Source of the DNA: Pedobacter sp. JY14-1
GTDB taxonomy: Bacteria; Bacteroidota; Bacteroidia; Sphingobacteriales; Sphingobacteriaceae
Direction: 5' to 3'
DNA length: 64,000 nucleotides
Assembly (NCBI RefSeq): GCF_029269825.1
Contig: NZ_JARJHU010000005.1
Coordinates: forward strand, 558,001 to 622,000
The notes under the pieces are model-generated. The model made no database searches. It was given only the letters and a program-made list of their open reading frames with translations, and was not told the origin of the DNA. Shown in pieces: positions 34,792 to 44,537 of the stretch (positions within the stretch are counted from its first letter, which is position 1; the number at the start of each line of letters is the position of its first letter). The position numbers and the translations under genes were made by a program.

Positions 34792-35281
34792 ACAGCTGCT
34801 CATCGTCAGACACGGAAAATCGGAATGGGGCAATGCCCGCCTTCCGGATTTTGAAAGACCACTCAACCCGAGAGGCCACAGGGACGCTCCCGGAATGGCC
34901 GCAAGGATTGCGCATAGAAATCTTATCCCTCAGCATGTGGTCAGCAGTACTGCTTTAAGGGCCCTGACCACGGCAAAACATTTTTGCCAGGTATGGCAAT
35001 TCCCATCCGGGCAGATTCAGCTGGAAGATGGTATTTACGAGGCCAATACCAGGACTTTGCTGGACATCATCAATCAATTCGACAATCAGTACGACTATAT
35101 TGCGGTCTTTGGCCATAACCCGGGTTTTACCGATCTGGTTAATTACCTGAGCGACAGCAATATTTATAACATGCCCACCTGCGGCACCGCATTGATCAGG
35201 TTCGACATCGACGACTGGAATGCCATTAGCGGACATACCGGTACACTCAATGCATTTGACTACCCGAAAAATGAGACTTGA
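34784..35281 (+). CDS. sixA: SixA-type histidine phosphatase
   Basis: A 165-residue phosphoglycerate-mutase-fold phosphatase from the ATG at 34784. LLIVRHGKSEWGNARLPD carries the phospho-accepting His, and VFGHNPGFTDLVNYL the second His. SixA removes phosphate from HPt domains; the stand-alone HPt protein at 28737-29117 is a conceivable but untested target. Last gene of the sppA-to-sixA cluster, convergent with AMP nucleosidase. Confidence 0.9.
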   Translation: MAKQLLIVRHGKSEWGNARLPDFERPLNPRGHRDAPGMAARIAHRNLIPQHVVSSTALRALTTAKHFCQVWQFPSGQIQLEDGIYEANTRTLLDIINQFDNQYDYIAVFGHNPGFTDLVNYLSDSNIYNMPTCGTALIRFDIDDWNAISGHTGTLNAFDYPKNET

Positions 35282-35294
35282 GTCAAACCAAAGT

Positions 35295-36158
35295 CTAAAA
35301 ATGCAGGTGTTTTACTGTTAAGCCATTATTGACCAGTTGCATCAGCGAATCAATACCAATTTTCAGATGCGTTTCTACATAACTGCTGGTCACGCTGCTG
35401 TCACTCTCTGTAGTTTTTACACCCTCAGGTATCATCGGCTGATCAGACACCAGCAGCAACGCACCAGTAGGTATCTTATTGGCAAAGCCAGCCGTAAATA
35501 TAGTAGCAGTCTCCATGTCAACGGCCATCGCCCTCAATGTTTTCAGGTATTTCTTAAATTCCTTATCATGCTCCCACACTCTTCTGTTGGTCGTATAACA
35601 GGTTCCGGTCCAGTAATCCCTGGAATGATCACGTATCGTCGTGGAAATGGCCTTTTGTAAAGCAAAAGCCGGTAAGGCCGGTACTTCAGCCGGCATATAG
35701 TCGTTAGAGGTTCCTTCGCCCCTGATTGCTGCGATCGGCAGGATCAGGTCTCCCAATTGATTCTTCTTTTTCAAACCTCCGCATTTGCCCAAAAAAAGCA
35801 CTGCCTTAGGGTTTATCGCGGAAAGCAAATCCATCATTGTCGCTGCCATAGGGCTGCCCATGCCGAAGTTAATGATCGTGATACCGTTTGCAGTAACACT
35901 TTGCATAGGTTTGTCCAATCCTAAGATCGGGGCATTACCGTTCCACTCGGAAAAAAGCTGCACATATTTACTGAAGTTAGTCAGCAGAATATACTGTCCG
36001 AAATCTTCAAGCGGGCGTCCAGTATACCTCGGCAGCCAGTTGTTCACAATATCCGTCTTAGTTTTCAAACCCTTCCGCACCGGAGTATTTACCTCCTTCA
36101 CCTTTTTAGCCTGAGCCACAATATCGTTATCCTTCTTTACATCCTTTTCTTCATTCAT
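35295..36158 (-). CDS. amn: AMP nucleosidase (short Bacteroidota type)
   Basis: A 287-residue phosphorylase-fold enzyme. GITIINFGMGSPMAATMMDL, FLGKCGGLKKK and AVDMETATIF fit the nucleoside-phosphorylase family and specifically the AMP nucleosidase form without the N-terminal regulatory domain of the E. coli enzyme. It splits AMP to adenine and ribose 5-phosphate. The first 35 residues are charged and probably flexible. Confidence 0.88.
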   Translation of the reverse strand: MNEEKDVKKDNDIVAQAKKVKEVNTPVRKGLKTKTDIVNNWLPRYTGRPLEDFGQYILLTNFSKYVQLFSEWNGNAPILGLDKPMQSVTANGITIINFGMGSPMAATMMDLLSAINPKAVLFLGKCGGLKKKNQLGDLILPIAAIRGEGTSNDYMPAEVPALPAFALQKAISTTIRDHSRDYWTGTCYTTNRRVWEHDKEFKKYLKTLRAMAVDMETATIFTAGFANKIPTGALLLVSDQPMIPEGVKTTESDSSVTSSYVETHLKIGIDSLMQLVNNGLTVKHLHF

Positions 36159-36229
36159 GTTCTTTCCTCCTTTCGGCCGTTAGTACTTTCCTGAAAAGCG
36201 GACATCCGGCCATCATCAAATTACAAGTT

Positions 36230-36257
36230 AAAAAAAATCCCCGGCGTTTGCCGGGGA
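36230..36257 (-). terminator. Terminator of clpP-clpX
   Basis: CCCCGGC (36239-36245) pairs with GCCGGGG (36250-36256) around a GTTT loop. The A-run at 36230-36237 gives the T-tract on the minus strand. Confidence 0.9.
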
Positions 36258-36265
36258 CCATTCTC

Positions 36266-37510
36266 TTATGCTGCTTTTAGCTTTTTAAAATCCGCCTTCT
36301 CAAATTTTTCCATGGCATAATCCAGGTTAATCACCAGTTCCCTCACTCCGCTTTCAGATGGGATCTCAAACATTGCGTCCAGCATGATCGCCTCGCATAT
36401 CGAGCGGAGCCCCCTTGCCCCCAGTTTATACTCCATTGCCTTGTCCACGATAAAATCCAACACCTCATCCTCAAATACCAGTTTCACATCCTCAAATTCA
36501 AACAACTTCACATACTGACGAAGCAGGGAATTCTTGGGCTCAGTGAGAATATTGCGCAAAGCATCCTTATCCAACGGGTTCAAGTGCGTCAGCACAGGTA
36601 CACGACCAATCAGCTCGGGGATCAGACCGAAAGATTTCAGGTCCTGAGGAGTGATATATTTGTATAGATTCTTCAGGTCAAGTTCAGCCTCGTCCCGTTT
36701 TACCTTGTAACCAACCGCCTGTGTACGCAGTCTGTTTGCAATCTTACGCTCGATACCATCAAAAGCCCCACCGCAAATGAAAAGAATATTATTCGTATTC
36801 ACCGGGATCATCTTCTGGTCCGGATGCTTCCTGCCCCCCTGGGGCGGTACATTTACAATAGTGCCCTCCAGTATCTTCAACAAGGCCTGCTGCACGCCCT
36901 CGCCAGATACATCTCTGGTGATGGACGGGTTGTCGCTCTTACGTGCCACCTTGTCTACTTCATCAATGTAAACAATGCCCCTTTCTGCAGAAGCTACATC
37001 ATAATCAGCAGCCTGCAGCAAACGCGTCAGAATACTTTCCACGTCTTCGCCTACATAACCCGCCTCAGTAAGCACCGTAGCATCACAGATGCAAAAAGGC
37101 ACATGTAATATCTTTGCAATCGTTTTAGCAAGCAAAGTCTTACCGGTACCCGTTTCACCGACCAGCATAATGTTCGACTTCTCAATCTCTACCTCATCGC
37201 CTTTGTCGAGTTTCTGGCTCAGCCGTTTATAGTGATTATATACTGCGACTGACAATACCTTTTTTGCATCATCCTGACCAATCACATACTGGTCCAGATG
37301 AGCCTTGATCTCCGTAGGCTTTAGTAAAGTCACCGAAGTATCCAGCGGTTTGCCTTTTTTCGTGCTTCCCAATTCCTGCATCAGCAGCTGATTAGCCTGG
37401 GTTACACATTTGTCGCAGATATAAGCATCTAACCCTTCGATCAGCATTAACGTATCCTGCTTTCCGGAACCACAAAATGAGCAGCGTGAATCTTTACCTT
37501 GTTTTGCCAT
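36266..37510 (-). CDS. clpX: ATP-dependent protease ATPase subunit ClpX
   Basis: A 414-residue AAA+ unfoldase. The N-terminal zinc domain has Cys10, Cys13, Cys32 and Cys35; Walker A is GETGTGKT at 118-125, Walker B VYIDEVDK, and the ClpP-contact loop and C-terminal small domain ([17 protein letters not shown]) are present. It unfolds tagged substrates and threads them into ClpP. It begins three bases after the clpP stop, so the two form an operon. Confidence 0.97.
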   Translation of the reverse strand: MAKQGKDSRCSFCGSGKQDTLMLIEGLDAYICDKCVTQANQLLMQELGSTKKGKPLDTSVTLLKPTEIKAHLDQYVIGQDDAKKVLSVAVYNHYKRLSQKLDKGDEVEIEKSNIMLVGETGTGKTLLAKTIAKILHVPFCICDATVLTEAGYVGEDVESILTRLLQAADYDVASAERGIVYIDEVDKVARKSDNPSITRDVSGEGVQQALLKILEGTIVNVPPQGGRKHPDQKMIPVNTNNILFICGGAFDGIERKIANRLRTQAVGYKVKRDEAELDLKNLYKYITPQDLKSFGLIPELIGRVPVLTHLNPLDKDALRNILTEPKNSLLRQYVKLFEFEDVKLVFEDEVLDFIVDKAMEYKLGARGLRSICEAIMLDAMFEIPSESGVRELVINLDYAMEKFEKADFKKLKAA

Positions 37511-37512
37511 CC

Positions 37513-38208
37513 TTATTTTTCTTTCTTATCACCTCCAAGCACCTCATCGATCATCCCGAAGCCCTTCGCCTCTTCAGCCTTCATCCAATAGTCACGGTCT
37601 GAAGCCTTTTCCACCCATTCGTAAGTTTGACCGGAATGCTGAGAGATAATATCATATAGTTCCTTTTTAAGTTTCAGCATCTCCCTCAGGTTGATCTCCA
37701 TATCTGAAGCTACTCCCTGCGCACCGCCTGAAGGCTGATGGATCATCACCCGAGAATGCTGCAGCGCTGCACGTTTACCTTTCGCGCCCGCCACCAGCAG
37801 TACAGCACCCATAGAAGCCGCCATTCCTGTACAGATCGTAGCTACATCAGGACTGATATATTGCATGGTATCATAAATGCCCAATCCGGCGTATACCGAA
37901 CCGCCCGGCGAATTAATATAGATCTGTATATCCCTGTTACTATCCAGCGATTGCAGGAAAAGCAGTTGTGCCTGGATGATGTTCGCGTTGCCATCGTAGA
38001 TCGCATCACCCAGAAAGATGATCCTGTCCATCATCAAACGCGAAAAAACGTCCATCTGCGCTACGTTCAGCTGACGCTCCTCAATAATATATGGCGTCAT
38101 GCTCCTTGGTGAATTATTCGTAGCCCCGATAAAACGGTCAACATTCAACCCATTAATGCGATGGTGCTTAACAGCGTATTTTCTAAATTCGTCCTTATCG
38201 ATTTTCAT
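37513..38208 (-). CDS. clpP: ATP-dependent Clp protease proteolytic subunit
   Basis: A 231-residue serine protease. The nucleophile is in [14 protein letters not shown], the His in [14 protein letters not shown] and the Asp in KASDRDYWM; the oxyanion [14 protein letters not shown] is also clear. The first 35 residues are longer than in the mature E. coli protein and probably include a propeptide. First gene of clpP-clpX. Confidence 0.96.
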   Translation of the reverse strand: MKIDKDEFRKYAVKHHRINGLNVDRFIGATNNSPRSMTPYIIEERQLNVAQMDVFSRLMMDRIIFLGDAIYDGNANIIQAQLLFLQSLDSNRDIQIYINSPGGSVYAGLGIYDTMQYISPDVATICTGMAASMGAVLLVAGAKGKRAALQHSRVMIHQPSGGAQGVASDMEINLREMLKLKKELYDIISQHSGQTYEWVEKASDRDYWMKAEEAKGFGMIDEVLGGDKKEK

Positions 38209-38357
38209 CTCTTTATATTTATTATTTTCAATTAAATTATAAGATGCTTCTTTGATTATATATACTTTTCATCCTTAGCGTCAAGTACTGCGCCAAAGTA
38301 GTCAGACTAAGTTGATAATTTATTGTGGTATTGTAAAATTTAATCAGCTTATACAAA

Positions 38358-38385
38358 TAAGGCGGCCTCAACAGAAGCCGCCTTA
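38358..38385 (-). terminator. Terminator of tig
   Basis: TAAGGCGGC (38358-38366) pairs perfectly with GCCGCCTTA (38377-38385) around a ten-base loop. It lies 54 bases after the tig stop, with a modest T-rich stretch beyond. Confidence 0.8.
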
Positions 38386-38438
38386 CCTTTTCTATCTTTT
38401 CTAATAAGAAATGTCTGGCCTGACGGCCGTTCATTACC

Positions 38439-39785
38439 TTACTTCAACTCAATAAACTTGTTGTAAGTAATTTCCTTTGGTTCGATGGTAGCCAGAGATT
38501 TGATCAGTTCAAAAACCTTCAATGCCTTTACCTCTTCAAATATACGGTTTGCATTATCCCGTTCCTGGAGAAATGTAGTCGTATACTGGGCCAGCTGGTC
38601 TTCAGGCAGTGGAGAAGGACTATACATTCTGAACTGTGCATCCAGGCGCTGTTTGGCAGTCTGGAACACATCTTCATATTTGATCTCGATATTGTTGTCC
38701 TTGATCAGCTTGTTTTCAATCAACGTCCATTTCAGGTTTTTCGCAAAATCATCATAGCCTTCAGCCAATTCCTCGTCGGTCAGCTTCTCATTGGTTGCCT
38801 TCAGCCATTTGCGCAGAAACTCGTCAGGTAGGCTGATCTTTACGCTGTCTACATATTTCGTATAGATATCGTTCTGAAGCCTGCGGTCAGCATCCTGTCC
38901 AAACATCCCTTCAATTTCCTCTGTGATCTTAGCTGTAAATCCAGCTTCATCAGTAACTACACCTGCACCAAACAATTTATCAAAGAACTCCTGGTTCAGA
39001 TCAGCCTCCTCCAGACGGTTGACATTCTTCACCTGTACCTGAAACTTAGACTTCAGTTCAGTTGCATCCTCTTCGCTGATGTTCAGCAATTTGGCAATGA
39101 CATCTGCCTTCTTGTCAAAGGCCTTCTGAACGTCCAGTTCCACGAGGTCGTCCTTTTTAAGGCCGACCAGCGTTTTCAGGATCTTTTTGTCAGTCACCTG
39201 GTCTAAACGAATAGAGCCGGTAGCATTAATGCCTCCTTCAAATACCGAACCATCAGCGGCAAGCTGTGTTAATTCGGCATAAAGGACATCACCTTCTGAC
39301 GAAACTTCCGGATTTGTCATTTTGCCATAACTCTTACGGATGTTAGACATCCTTGAAGCCAGCGTTTCAGGATCAGCCTTTACATCATATCGGGTGAATT
39401 TATCCTTTGAGGTAATGTTGATGTCAATGGCAGGTGCAAGGCCGATCTCATAATCAAAATCAAACTCATCGGTAAAATCCCACTTAAACTCCTTCGTGTC
39501 ATCCAGCTTTGGAAGCGGTTGCCCGAGTATCTCGATCTTATTGTCGGTTAAATACTTATTCAGACTTTCACTCAACAGGTTGTTGATCTCCTCAACAAGG
39601 ATGCTCCTGCCATACATCTTTTTGATGTGTGCAGCAGGCACCATTCCCTTACGGAAACCCGGAAGGTTGGCCTTCTTAGCTTGTTCCTTAATCGACTTTT
39701 CAACTTTAGCAGTATAATCTTCCGGCGCGATCTTAATATTCACAACGGCGTTCAGATCATCAATTTTTTCCTGTGTAATGTTCAT
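38439..39785 (-). CDS. tig: Trigger factor (ribosome-associated chaperone)
   Basis: A 448-residue protein from MNITQEKIDDLNAVVNIKI at 39785. The ribosome-binding segment LPGFRKGMVPAAHIKKMYG is at residues 39-57. A degenerate peptidyl-prolyl isomerase middle domain and a long helical C-terminal arm follow. It binds nascent chains at the exit tunnel. The open frame continues 41 codons further upstream, but only through the tRNA-Leu and its terminator, so those codons are not part of the gene. clpP and clpX lie downstream, with their own transcription start expected after the tig terminator. Confidence 0.94.
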   Translation of the reverse strand: MNITQEKIDDLNAVVNIKIAPEDYTAKVEKSIKEQAKKANLPGFRKGMVPAAHIKKMYGRSILVEEINNLLSESLNKYLTDNKIEILGQPLPKLDDTKEFKWDFTDEFDFDYEIGLAPAIDINITSKDKFTRYDVKADPETLASRMSNIRKSYGKMTNPEVSSEGDVLYAELTQLAADGSVFEGGINATGSIRLDQVTDKKILKTLVGLKKDDLVELDVQKAFDKKADVIAKLLNISEEDATELKSKFQVQVKNVNRLEEADLNQEFFDKLFGAGVVTDEAGFTAKITEEIEGMFGQDADRRLQNDIYTKYVDSVKISLPDEFLRKWLKATNEKLTDEELAEGYDDFAKNLKWTLIENKLIKDNNIEIKYEDVFQTAKQRLDAQFRMYSPSPLPEDQLAQYTTTFLQERDNANRIFEEVKALKVFELIKSLATIEPKEITYNKFIELK

Positions 39786-39803
39786 TTTTGTTTCTGAATA
39801 TGT

Positions 39804-39831
39804 AAAAAAACAGCCCTTTTCGGGCTGTTTT
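39804..39831 (-). terminator. Terminator between tRNA-Leu and tig
   Basis: CAGCCC (39811-39816) with GGGCTG (39822-39827), extended by A/T pairs. The A-run at 39804-39810 is a seven-T tract on the minus strand. Confidence 0.85.
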
Positions 39832-39841
39832 TGTTTTATTG

Positions 39842-39923
39842 TGCGGAAGAAGGGACTCGAACCCCCACGCCGTGAAGCGCCAGATCCTAAGTCTGGTGCG
39901 GCTACCAATTACGCCACTTCCGC
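39842..39923 (-). tRNA. tRNA-Leu (UAG)
   Basis: An 82-base class II tRNA. Acceptor stem GCGGAAG/CTTCCGC, anticodon arm CCAGA-CTTAGGA-TCTGG, discriminator A, long variable arm. Confidence 0.97.
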
Positions 39924-39933
39924 ATTGGGACTG

Positions 39934-39963
39934 CAAAGATAGGTATTGTTTTCAATTCTCAAA
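39934..39963 (-). promoter_or_regulatory. Promoter of tRNA-Leu (UAG)
   Basis: On the minus strand TTTG (39963-39960), an 18-base spacer and TATCTTTG (39941-39934), the same layout as the tRNA-Gly promoter at 5359-5388. The -7 box ends ten bases before the mature tRNA. Confidence 0.8.
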
Positions 39964-40107
39964 ACTTTTCTTAAAAACGCTTTCCACAGCGGATTTGCAT
40001 GCCCACATGTTCTTCATCAGTATTTTAAATGACCGCTATCACTATTTTCCAGGAATACCAAAGGGAACTTTACAACAGTTCTTCAAAACAAAAATAAACT
40101 CCTGACA

Positions 40108-40986
40108 ATGATCCGCAAGATTATAGTACCCACAGACTTCTCTGCGCCTGCAAACGGCGCAGCCAGCTATGCCCTGCACATCGCAAAATACCTGAAGTGC
40201 AACATGGCGCTTTGCCATAGTTTTGTCGTCCCTGCCGATCTTTCAAATGCAGATACAGTTAGTTGGCCGCTTTATGATTACGGCACCTTGAAGGAAGAAG
40301 CCTCTGAAGAGCTTGCCAGCCTATCCAGAGAACTGATCAGGAAAAATGCACTGCTGAAAACCCCGAATACGTTCAAACCCATCGTAGACTACTACGCCGA
40401 AGCCTTACCCGTTCCGCAGTTGCTGAATCAACACACTGAAGATACAAACCCTGCACTGGTAATCTTAGGCAGCTCAGGCACTGGCGCAGTAACACGCTTC
40501 TTCACCGGAAGTACCACCCGCAAACTGATCGAAGCCGCAGCCTATCCAGTATTGGTTGTTCCGCCAAAATATCCTTTCAAGCCCATTCATAAAATCGCAT
40601 TCGCATCCGACCTGGATCCTGCAGGCATTCAGCATATCCATGTTCTGGCCGGCTTTGCCCGGCAGTTCGATGCAGAAATTGTGATCTCGCACATAGACCC
40701 GCTGAAAGAAGATGCAAAAAAAGCCCGGGATTTCCTGTTGGAAGTAACTTCGAAGATCAACTACGACAAAATTTACTACAGGGAAATAAACGCATCTGCA
40801 TTAAGCGAGGGGCTGGACCAAATCGCTGAAAACGGATGGGCTGACCTGCTCGTAATGGTACATAAGCACAGCAGTCCACTGGAAAGGCTTCTGAAAGGCA
40901 GCTACACCAAAAGACAGATCAGTCATCTTAAAATTCCTATGCTGGTACTTCCCGAAGACACAAACCACATTTTCGGTATATATTGA
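40108..40986 (+). CDS. Universal stress protein with two Usp domains
   Basis: A 292-residue protein with tandem UspA folds. The first begins MIRKIIVPTDFSAPANGAAS and carries the nucleotide-binding glycines in LGSSGTGAVTRFFTGSTTRK with YPVLVVPP; the second begins KIAFASDLDPAG and ends IPMLVLPE. It probably binds ATP or AMP; its role is not known. The LOG gene starts two bases after its stop. Confidence 0.92.
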   Translation: MIRKIIVPTDFSAPANGAASYALHIAKYLKCNMALCHSFVVPADLSNADTVSWPLYDYGTLKEEASEELASLSRELIRKNALLKTPNTFKPIVDYYAEALPVPQLLNQHTEDTNPALVILGSSGTGAVTRFFTGSTTRKLIEAAAYPVLVVPPKYPFKPIHKIAFASDLDPAGIQHIHVLAGFARQFDAEIVISHIDPLKEDAKKARDFLLEVTSKINYDKIYYREINASALSEGLDQIAENGWADLLVMVHKHSSPLERLLKGSYTKRQISHLKIPMLVLPEDTNHIFGIY

Positions 40987-40988
40987 CT

Positions 40989-41708
40989 ATGGAAAAACCC
41001 GATATCGTGTTCCTGGATGGACCCCAATCCAGATGGAAAGAATTTAAGTTTACACTCAGCACAATGCAGCAGCTGATCAAGGGCTTCAGGGCGATGCATT
41101 TTTTAGGCCCCTGTATCACTGTATTCGGATCTGCGCGCTTTAAGGAAGACCATCCCTATTACCAGCTCACGCGCAGAGCTTCTGCAGAATTTGCGAAACT
41201 GGGCTTTACCATCATGACGGGTGGTGGTCCTGGACTGATGGAAGCCGCAAACCGCGGCGCGAAAGATGTAGGCGGACGCTCTGTAGGCTGCAACATCGAA
41301 CTTCCCCACGAACAGTTGCCCAACCCCTATCTTGACAAATGGGTCTATCTTAAACATTTTTTCATCCGCAAGGTCCTGCTTGTAAAATATTCATTCGCTT
41401 TTGTGGTCATGCCTGGCGGCTTCGGTACACTGGATGAGTATTTTGAAGCCCTTACACTCATACAAACCAGAACCATTCGTAATTTTCCCATCATCATATT
41501 CGGGAGAGAATACCATAAGCATTTGATCGAACACATTGAGCTCATGGCTGCCCAGTCTACCATAGGACCCAATGACACCGGTCTGTTCCTGGTTACAGAC
41601 GATATTGAAGAGGCAGTCGCGCTTATCCGAGAAAAAAGCATTAGAGAGTACGGGCTAGGTCCAAAAAGACCGCGTAAACCACTCCGCTGGCTTTTTGAAC
41701 GCAGGTAA
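40989..41708 (+). CDS. LOG family protein (TIGR00730), second paralogue
   Basis: A 239-residue protein from the ATG at 40989. GGGPGLMEAANRGAKDVGG and PGGFGTLDEYFEALTLIQT are the LOG motifs. It closely parallels the protein at 2162-2869, including GPCITVFGSARF and FFIRKVLLVKYSFAFVVMPG. It sits tightly behind a universal stress protein gene and 40 bases ahead of ypdA, so the three may be one transcript. Confidence 0.9.
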   Translation: MEKPDIVFLDGPQSRWKEFKFTLSTMQQLIKGFRAMHFLGPCITVFGSARFKEDHPYYQLTRRASAEFAKLGFTIMTGGGPGLMEAANRGAKDVGGRSVGCNIELPHEQLPNPYLDKWVYLKHFFIRKVLLVKYSFAFVVMPGGFGTLDEYFEALTLIQTRTIRNFPIIIFGREYHKHLIEHIELMAAQSTIGPNDTGLFLVTDDIEEAVALIREKSIREYGLGPKRPRKPLRWLFERR

Positions 41709-41748
41709 TCATAAACAAAAGCCCCGCCTTTTTGTTAATTTGCCTGCA

Positions 41749-42732
41749 ATGGAAGTAATGGATATCTGTATTGTAGGCGCAGGGCCGATCGGACTGGCCT
41801 GCGGCATCGCCGCCAAACGCGCGGGACTCTCTTATGTAATCCTGGAAAAGGGTTGTTTGGTCAACTCATTGTATAATTATCCGCAGAACATGACTTTTTT
41901 CTCCACCTCGGAAAAGCTGGAGATCGGCGGGGTGCCTTTTGTTTCCAACAATACCAAACCGGTGAGGGCCGAGGCGCTGGAATACTACAGAAGAGTAACA
42001 CTGAAGTTCGATCTGCAGGTCCGGCTGTTTGAAGCCGTCGAAAGTGTCAGTAAGCGTGAATATGAAGCGGTACAGCTTTTCCAGGTAGAGACAAGTAAGG
42101 CCACTTATCTTGCCAGAAATGTAATCGTTTCGACTGGATTCTATGACCTGCCCAATGTCATGGGTGTACCCGGCGAAGAACTACCTAAAGTAACCCACTA
42201 TTACAAAGACCCGCATTACTATGCCATGCAGGATGTACTTGTCGTAGGCGCCAGCAACTCATCCGTCGATGCCGCACTGGAAACCTACCGCAAGGGCGCC
42301 AGGGTCACCATGGTCGTCCGCGATTCAAAGATCAGCGACCGCGTAAAATATTGGGTACGTCCCGATGTGGTAAACCGCATCGAGGAAGGCAGTATCAAAG
42401 CATATTTCAATTCCGAACTGGTCCGTGTCGGCCCGCACGACGCGGAGTTAAAAACTCCTGAGGGCAACATTACCATTCCGAATGATTTTGTCCTGGCACT
42501 AACAGGCTACTGCCCCGATTTCAAACTGCTCCGCAAACTCGGGATCAACCTATCTGAAGATGATAAGCTGCTCCCGGTACACGACCCCGAAACAATGGAG
42601 ACCAATGTGAGCGGCCTTTATCTTGCCGGCGTAGTATGCGGGGGAATGGACACACACTTATGGTTCATTGAGAACTCAAGAGACCACGCCGACAAGATCA
42701 TCAGCCATATTTTAGCAGAGAGCGCCCACTAA
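41749..42732 (+). CDS. ypdA: YpdA family flavin disulfide reductase
   Basis: A 327-residue thioredoxin-reductase-like protein from the ATG at 41749. It has the FAD site CIVGAGPIGLACGIAAKRAG, the NADPH site VLVVGASNSSVDAALE, and no CxxC redox pair. This matches YpdA, the putative bacillithiol disulfide reductase. It implies that the organism makes bacillithiol, which the window cannot confirm. An in-frame extension of 18 codons upstream overlaps the LOG gene and is not needed. Convergent with a susD gene 22 bases away. Confidence 0.88.
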   Translation: MEVMDICIVGAGPIGLACGIAAKRAGLSYVILEKGCLVNSLYNYPQNMTFFSTSEKLEIGGVPFVSNNTKPVRAEALEYYRRVTLKFDLQVRLFEAVESVSKREYEAVQLFQVETSKATYLARNVIVSTGFYDLPNVMGVPGEELPKVTHYYKDPHYYAMQDVLVVGASNSSVDAALETYRKGARVTMVVRDSKISDRVKYWVRPDVVNRIEEGSIKAYFNSELVRVGPHDAELKTPEGNITIPNDFVLALTGYCPDFKLLRKLGINLSEDDKLLPVHDPETMETNVSGLYLAGVVCGGMDTHLWFIENSRDHADKIISHILAESAH

Positions 42733-42754
42733 ACTGCCGACTTACAGACTGAAA

Positions 42755-44521
42755 CTAGTCGTTCCAGCCCGGGTTCTGCCAGTTTATTCCAGTCTGGTTG
42801 CTCATTTTTTCCACTTCCGTCCGGTCAAGCGGGTACATAAGATACTTATCAGACCACGCATTCCGGCTCATTTTGAAACGTTCATAAGACCATACACTTC
42901 CGCTTTTGGTGATGCGCATGCCCGTAACCACTTTATCCGTCTGGTCCAGTATCTTCCACCTGCGCACATCGAAGAAGCGGTGCTCCTCAAAGGCCAGTTC
43001 TACACGGCGCTCGTTCCGGTACCGCTTCTCAAAAGCTTCTTTGGACAGGCCGACCGGAAGGGACGGCATGTTTACCCTCGTCCTCACTGCGTTGACCGCA
43101 TCCCTAGCCGACATATTCAATCCGCCTGCGCTGACTACCCCATCCGGACCGTCCGACTGATAGGCAGATTCAGCAAAATTGAGATAAAGCTCTGCCAGGC
43201 GGAACAGGCGGATTGCCCCATCAGCGTTATTGTTCTGACCAGATTGATAATTATTGAATTTTCTCAGGTAATAACCCGTCCGGGTGTTGGTCCGCAAAGT
43301 CGAAGAGATTTGCTCCCTTCCGCCGACGAAAGTTTCCACCAACGGATTGGAGGGAGTATTGAGCCTGCGGGCCGCGCCATTATAATAAATTGATGCATAA
43401 AATCTCGGATCCCGGCCCGCATAAGGATTCGTTGGGTCATATCCTGAAGCCAGATTGATGATTGGCACCAGCTTTTCTGCATCCGCATAACCGGTCACCG
43501 GCATTTCACCGTTAGCCATCTCATAACTATCCACGAGTTCCTGGCTGGGCGAAGGCCCGGCTTTCACCATACCCGTATTGCTGGGCAATCCTGCATCACG
43601 CCAGATTTGCAGCTGGCTTCCGCCCTGATAAATGGTCTCCTTATCCCGCGAACGCTGATCGTTGGAGGTCACAAAGTGGTATAATGCGTAAGCATTCTGA
43701 GCAATATTGGCTGCGGGGGCTTCATTGAACAACTTGTAATCGTGCGCCAGGCATTGTGCCAAGGCTTCTGCATTAATAGCGGTAGCATCCGCCCAGCTAT
43801 ATTTGCCATCCGACCACAGCGGACTGGCTGCATAGGTGACCGCCTGCGACTTAACGGCATAAGCGACGGCACGGGTCATGATGCCAAACTGATTCTCATA
43901 AACAGCCCAGGAAAATCCTTCCTGGTTATCCGGGTAAGACAAGGCCTTATCACAATCAGAAAGGATGAACGCCACCACTTCGCTGAAGGCTGCACGCTTA
44001 TCCGCCGCGAAATTGTGATCGAGGGCGAGCGGTTTGTCAAATACAGGAACGGCTCCATATCTTTTGATCAGTTGAAGATAGTAAAGGGCTCTCAGCGCAT
44101 GTGCCTGTGCCGTCCAGCCTCCTTTTATGGCTTCTGATGCGACGATATTGGCGGTTTTGATGTTTTCGATAAAGACGTTGCACTTCCGGATGCCCTCATA
44201 TAGCCTGCCCCAGGGACTGCCGTCAGTTGAAATACTGGCATAATTGGAAGCATTAAGGCCGCCCGCGTACCAATTGCTGAATCTGGAATCGGCCAGGTTA
44301 TCGTCGGCATCTTGCGCCTCGTCGGTAAACGAGGCCCTGTCTATGCTGAGTGCAGGAAGATATCCGTAACACGAGTTAAGATATCCCCTGGTACGGTTGT
44401 CATCGCTGAAAATTTCCTTCATGCTGATCCTGCCATCGCTCGGCAGGTCAAGCTGCTTATTGCAGGATAAGGTACAGACAAGTGCGGTTACCGCTATGCT
44501 GAGTTTAATGGATCTGTTCAT
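42755..44521 (-). CDS. susD: RagB/SusD family surface lipoprotein (pair 1)
   Basis: A 588-residue lipoprotein with an N-terminal signal ending at a cysteine (ALVCTLSCNK). Tetratricopeptide-like helices (GWTAQAHALRALYYLQLIK) and the C-terminal SusD core (RYRNERRVELAFEEHRFFDV followed by RRW) are present. SusD caps the SusC channel and binds the glycan or peptide ligand at the cell surface. It follows its susC by 16 bases and resembles the SusD at 47429-49321, as expected after tandem duplication. Confidence 0.93.
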   Translation of the reverse strand: MNRSIKLSIAVTALVCTLSCNKQLDLPSDGRISMKEIFSDDNRTRGYLNSCYGYLPALSIDRASFTDEAQDADDNLADSRFSNWYAGGLNASNYASISTDGSPWGRLYEGIRKCNVFIENIKTANIVASEAIKGGWTAQAHALRALYYLQLIKRYGAVPVFDKPLALDHNFAADKRAAFSEVVAFILSDCDKALSYPDNQEGFSWAVYENQFGIMTRAVAYAVKSQAVTYAASPLWSDGKYSWADATAINAEALAQCLAHDYKLFNEAPAANIAQNAYALYHFVTSNDQRSRDKETIYQGGSQLQIWRDAGLPSNTGMVKAGPSPSQELVDSYEMANGEMPVTGYADAEKLVPIINLASGYDPTNPYAGRDPRFYASIYYNGAARRLNTPSNPLVETFVGGREQISSTLRTNTRTGYYLRKFNNYQSGQNNNADGAIRLFRLAELYLNFAESAYQSDGPDGVVSAGGLNMSARDAVNAVRTRVNMPSLPVGLSKEAFEKRYRNERRVELAFEEHRFFDVRRWKILDQTDKVVTGMRITKSGSVWSYERFKMSRNAWSDKYLMYPLDRTEVEKMSNQTGINWQNPGWND

Positions 44522-44537
44522 TTTTTAATGCTTAGGG

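Noticed and set aside
38237-38434. 65-codon minus-strand ORF between tig and clpP
   Set aside because: It reads through the tig terminator hairpin and looks like random translation of AT-rich spacer.
39786-39908. N-terminal extension of trigger factor by 41 codons
   Set aside because: The extension passes through the terminator and the tRNA-Leu; the trigger factor domain begins at the internal ATG.
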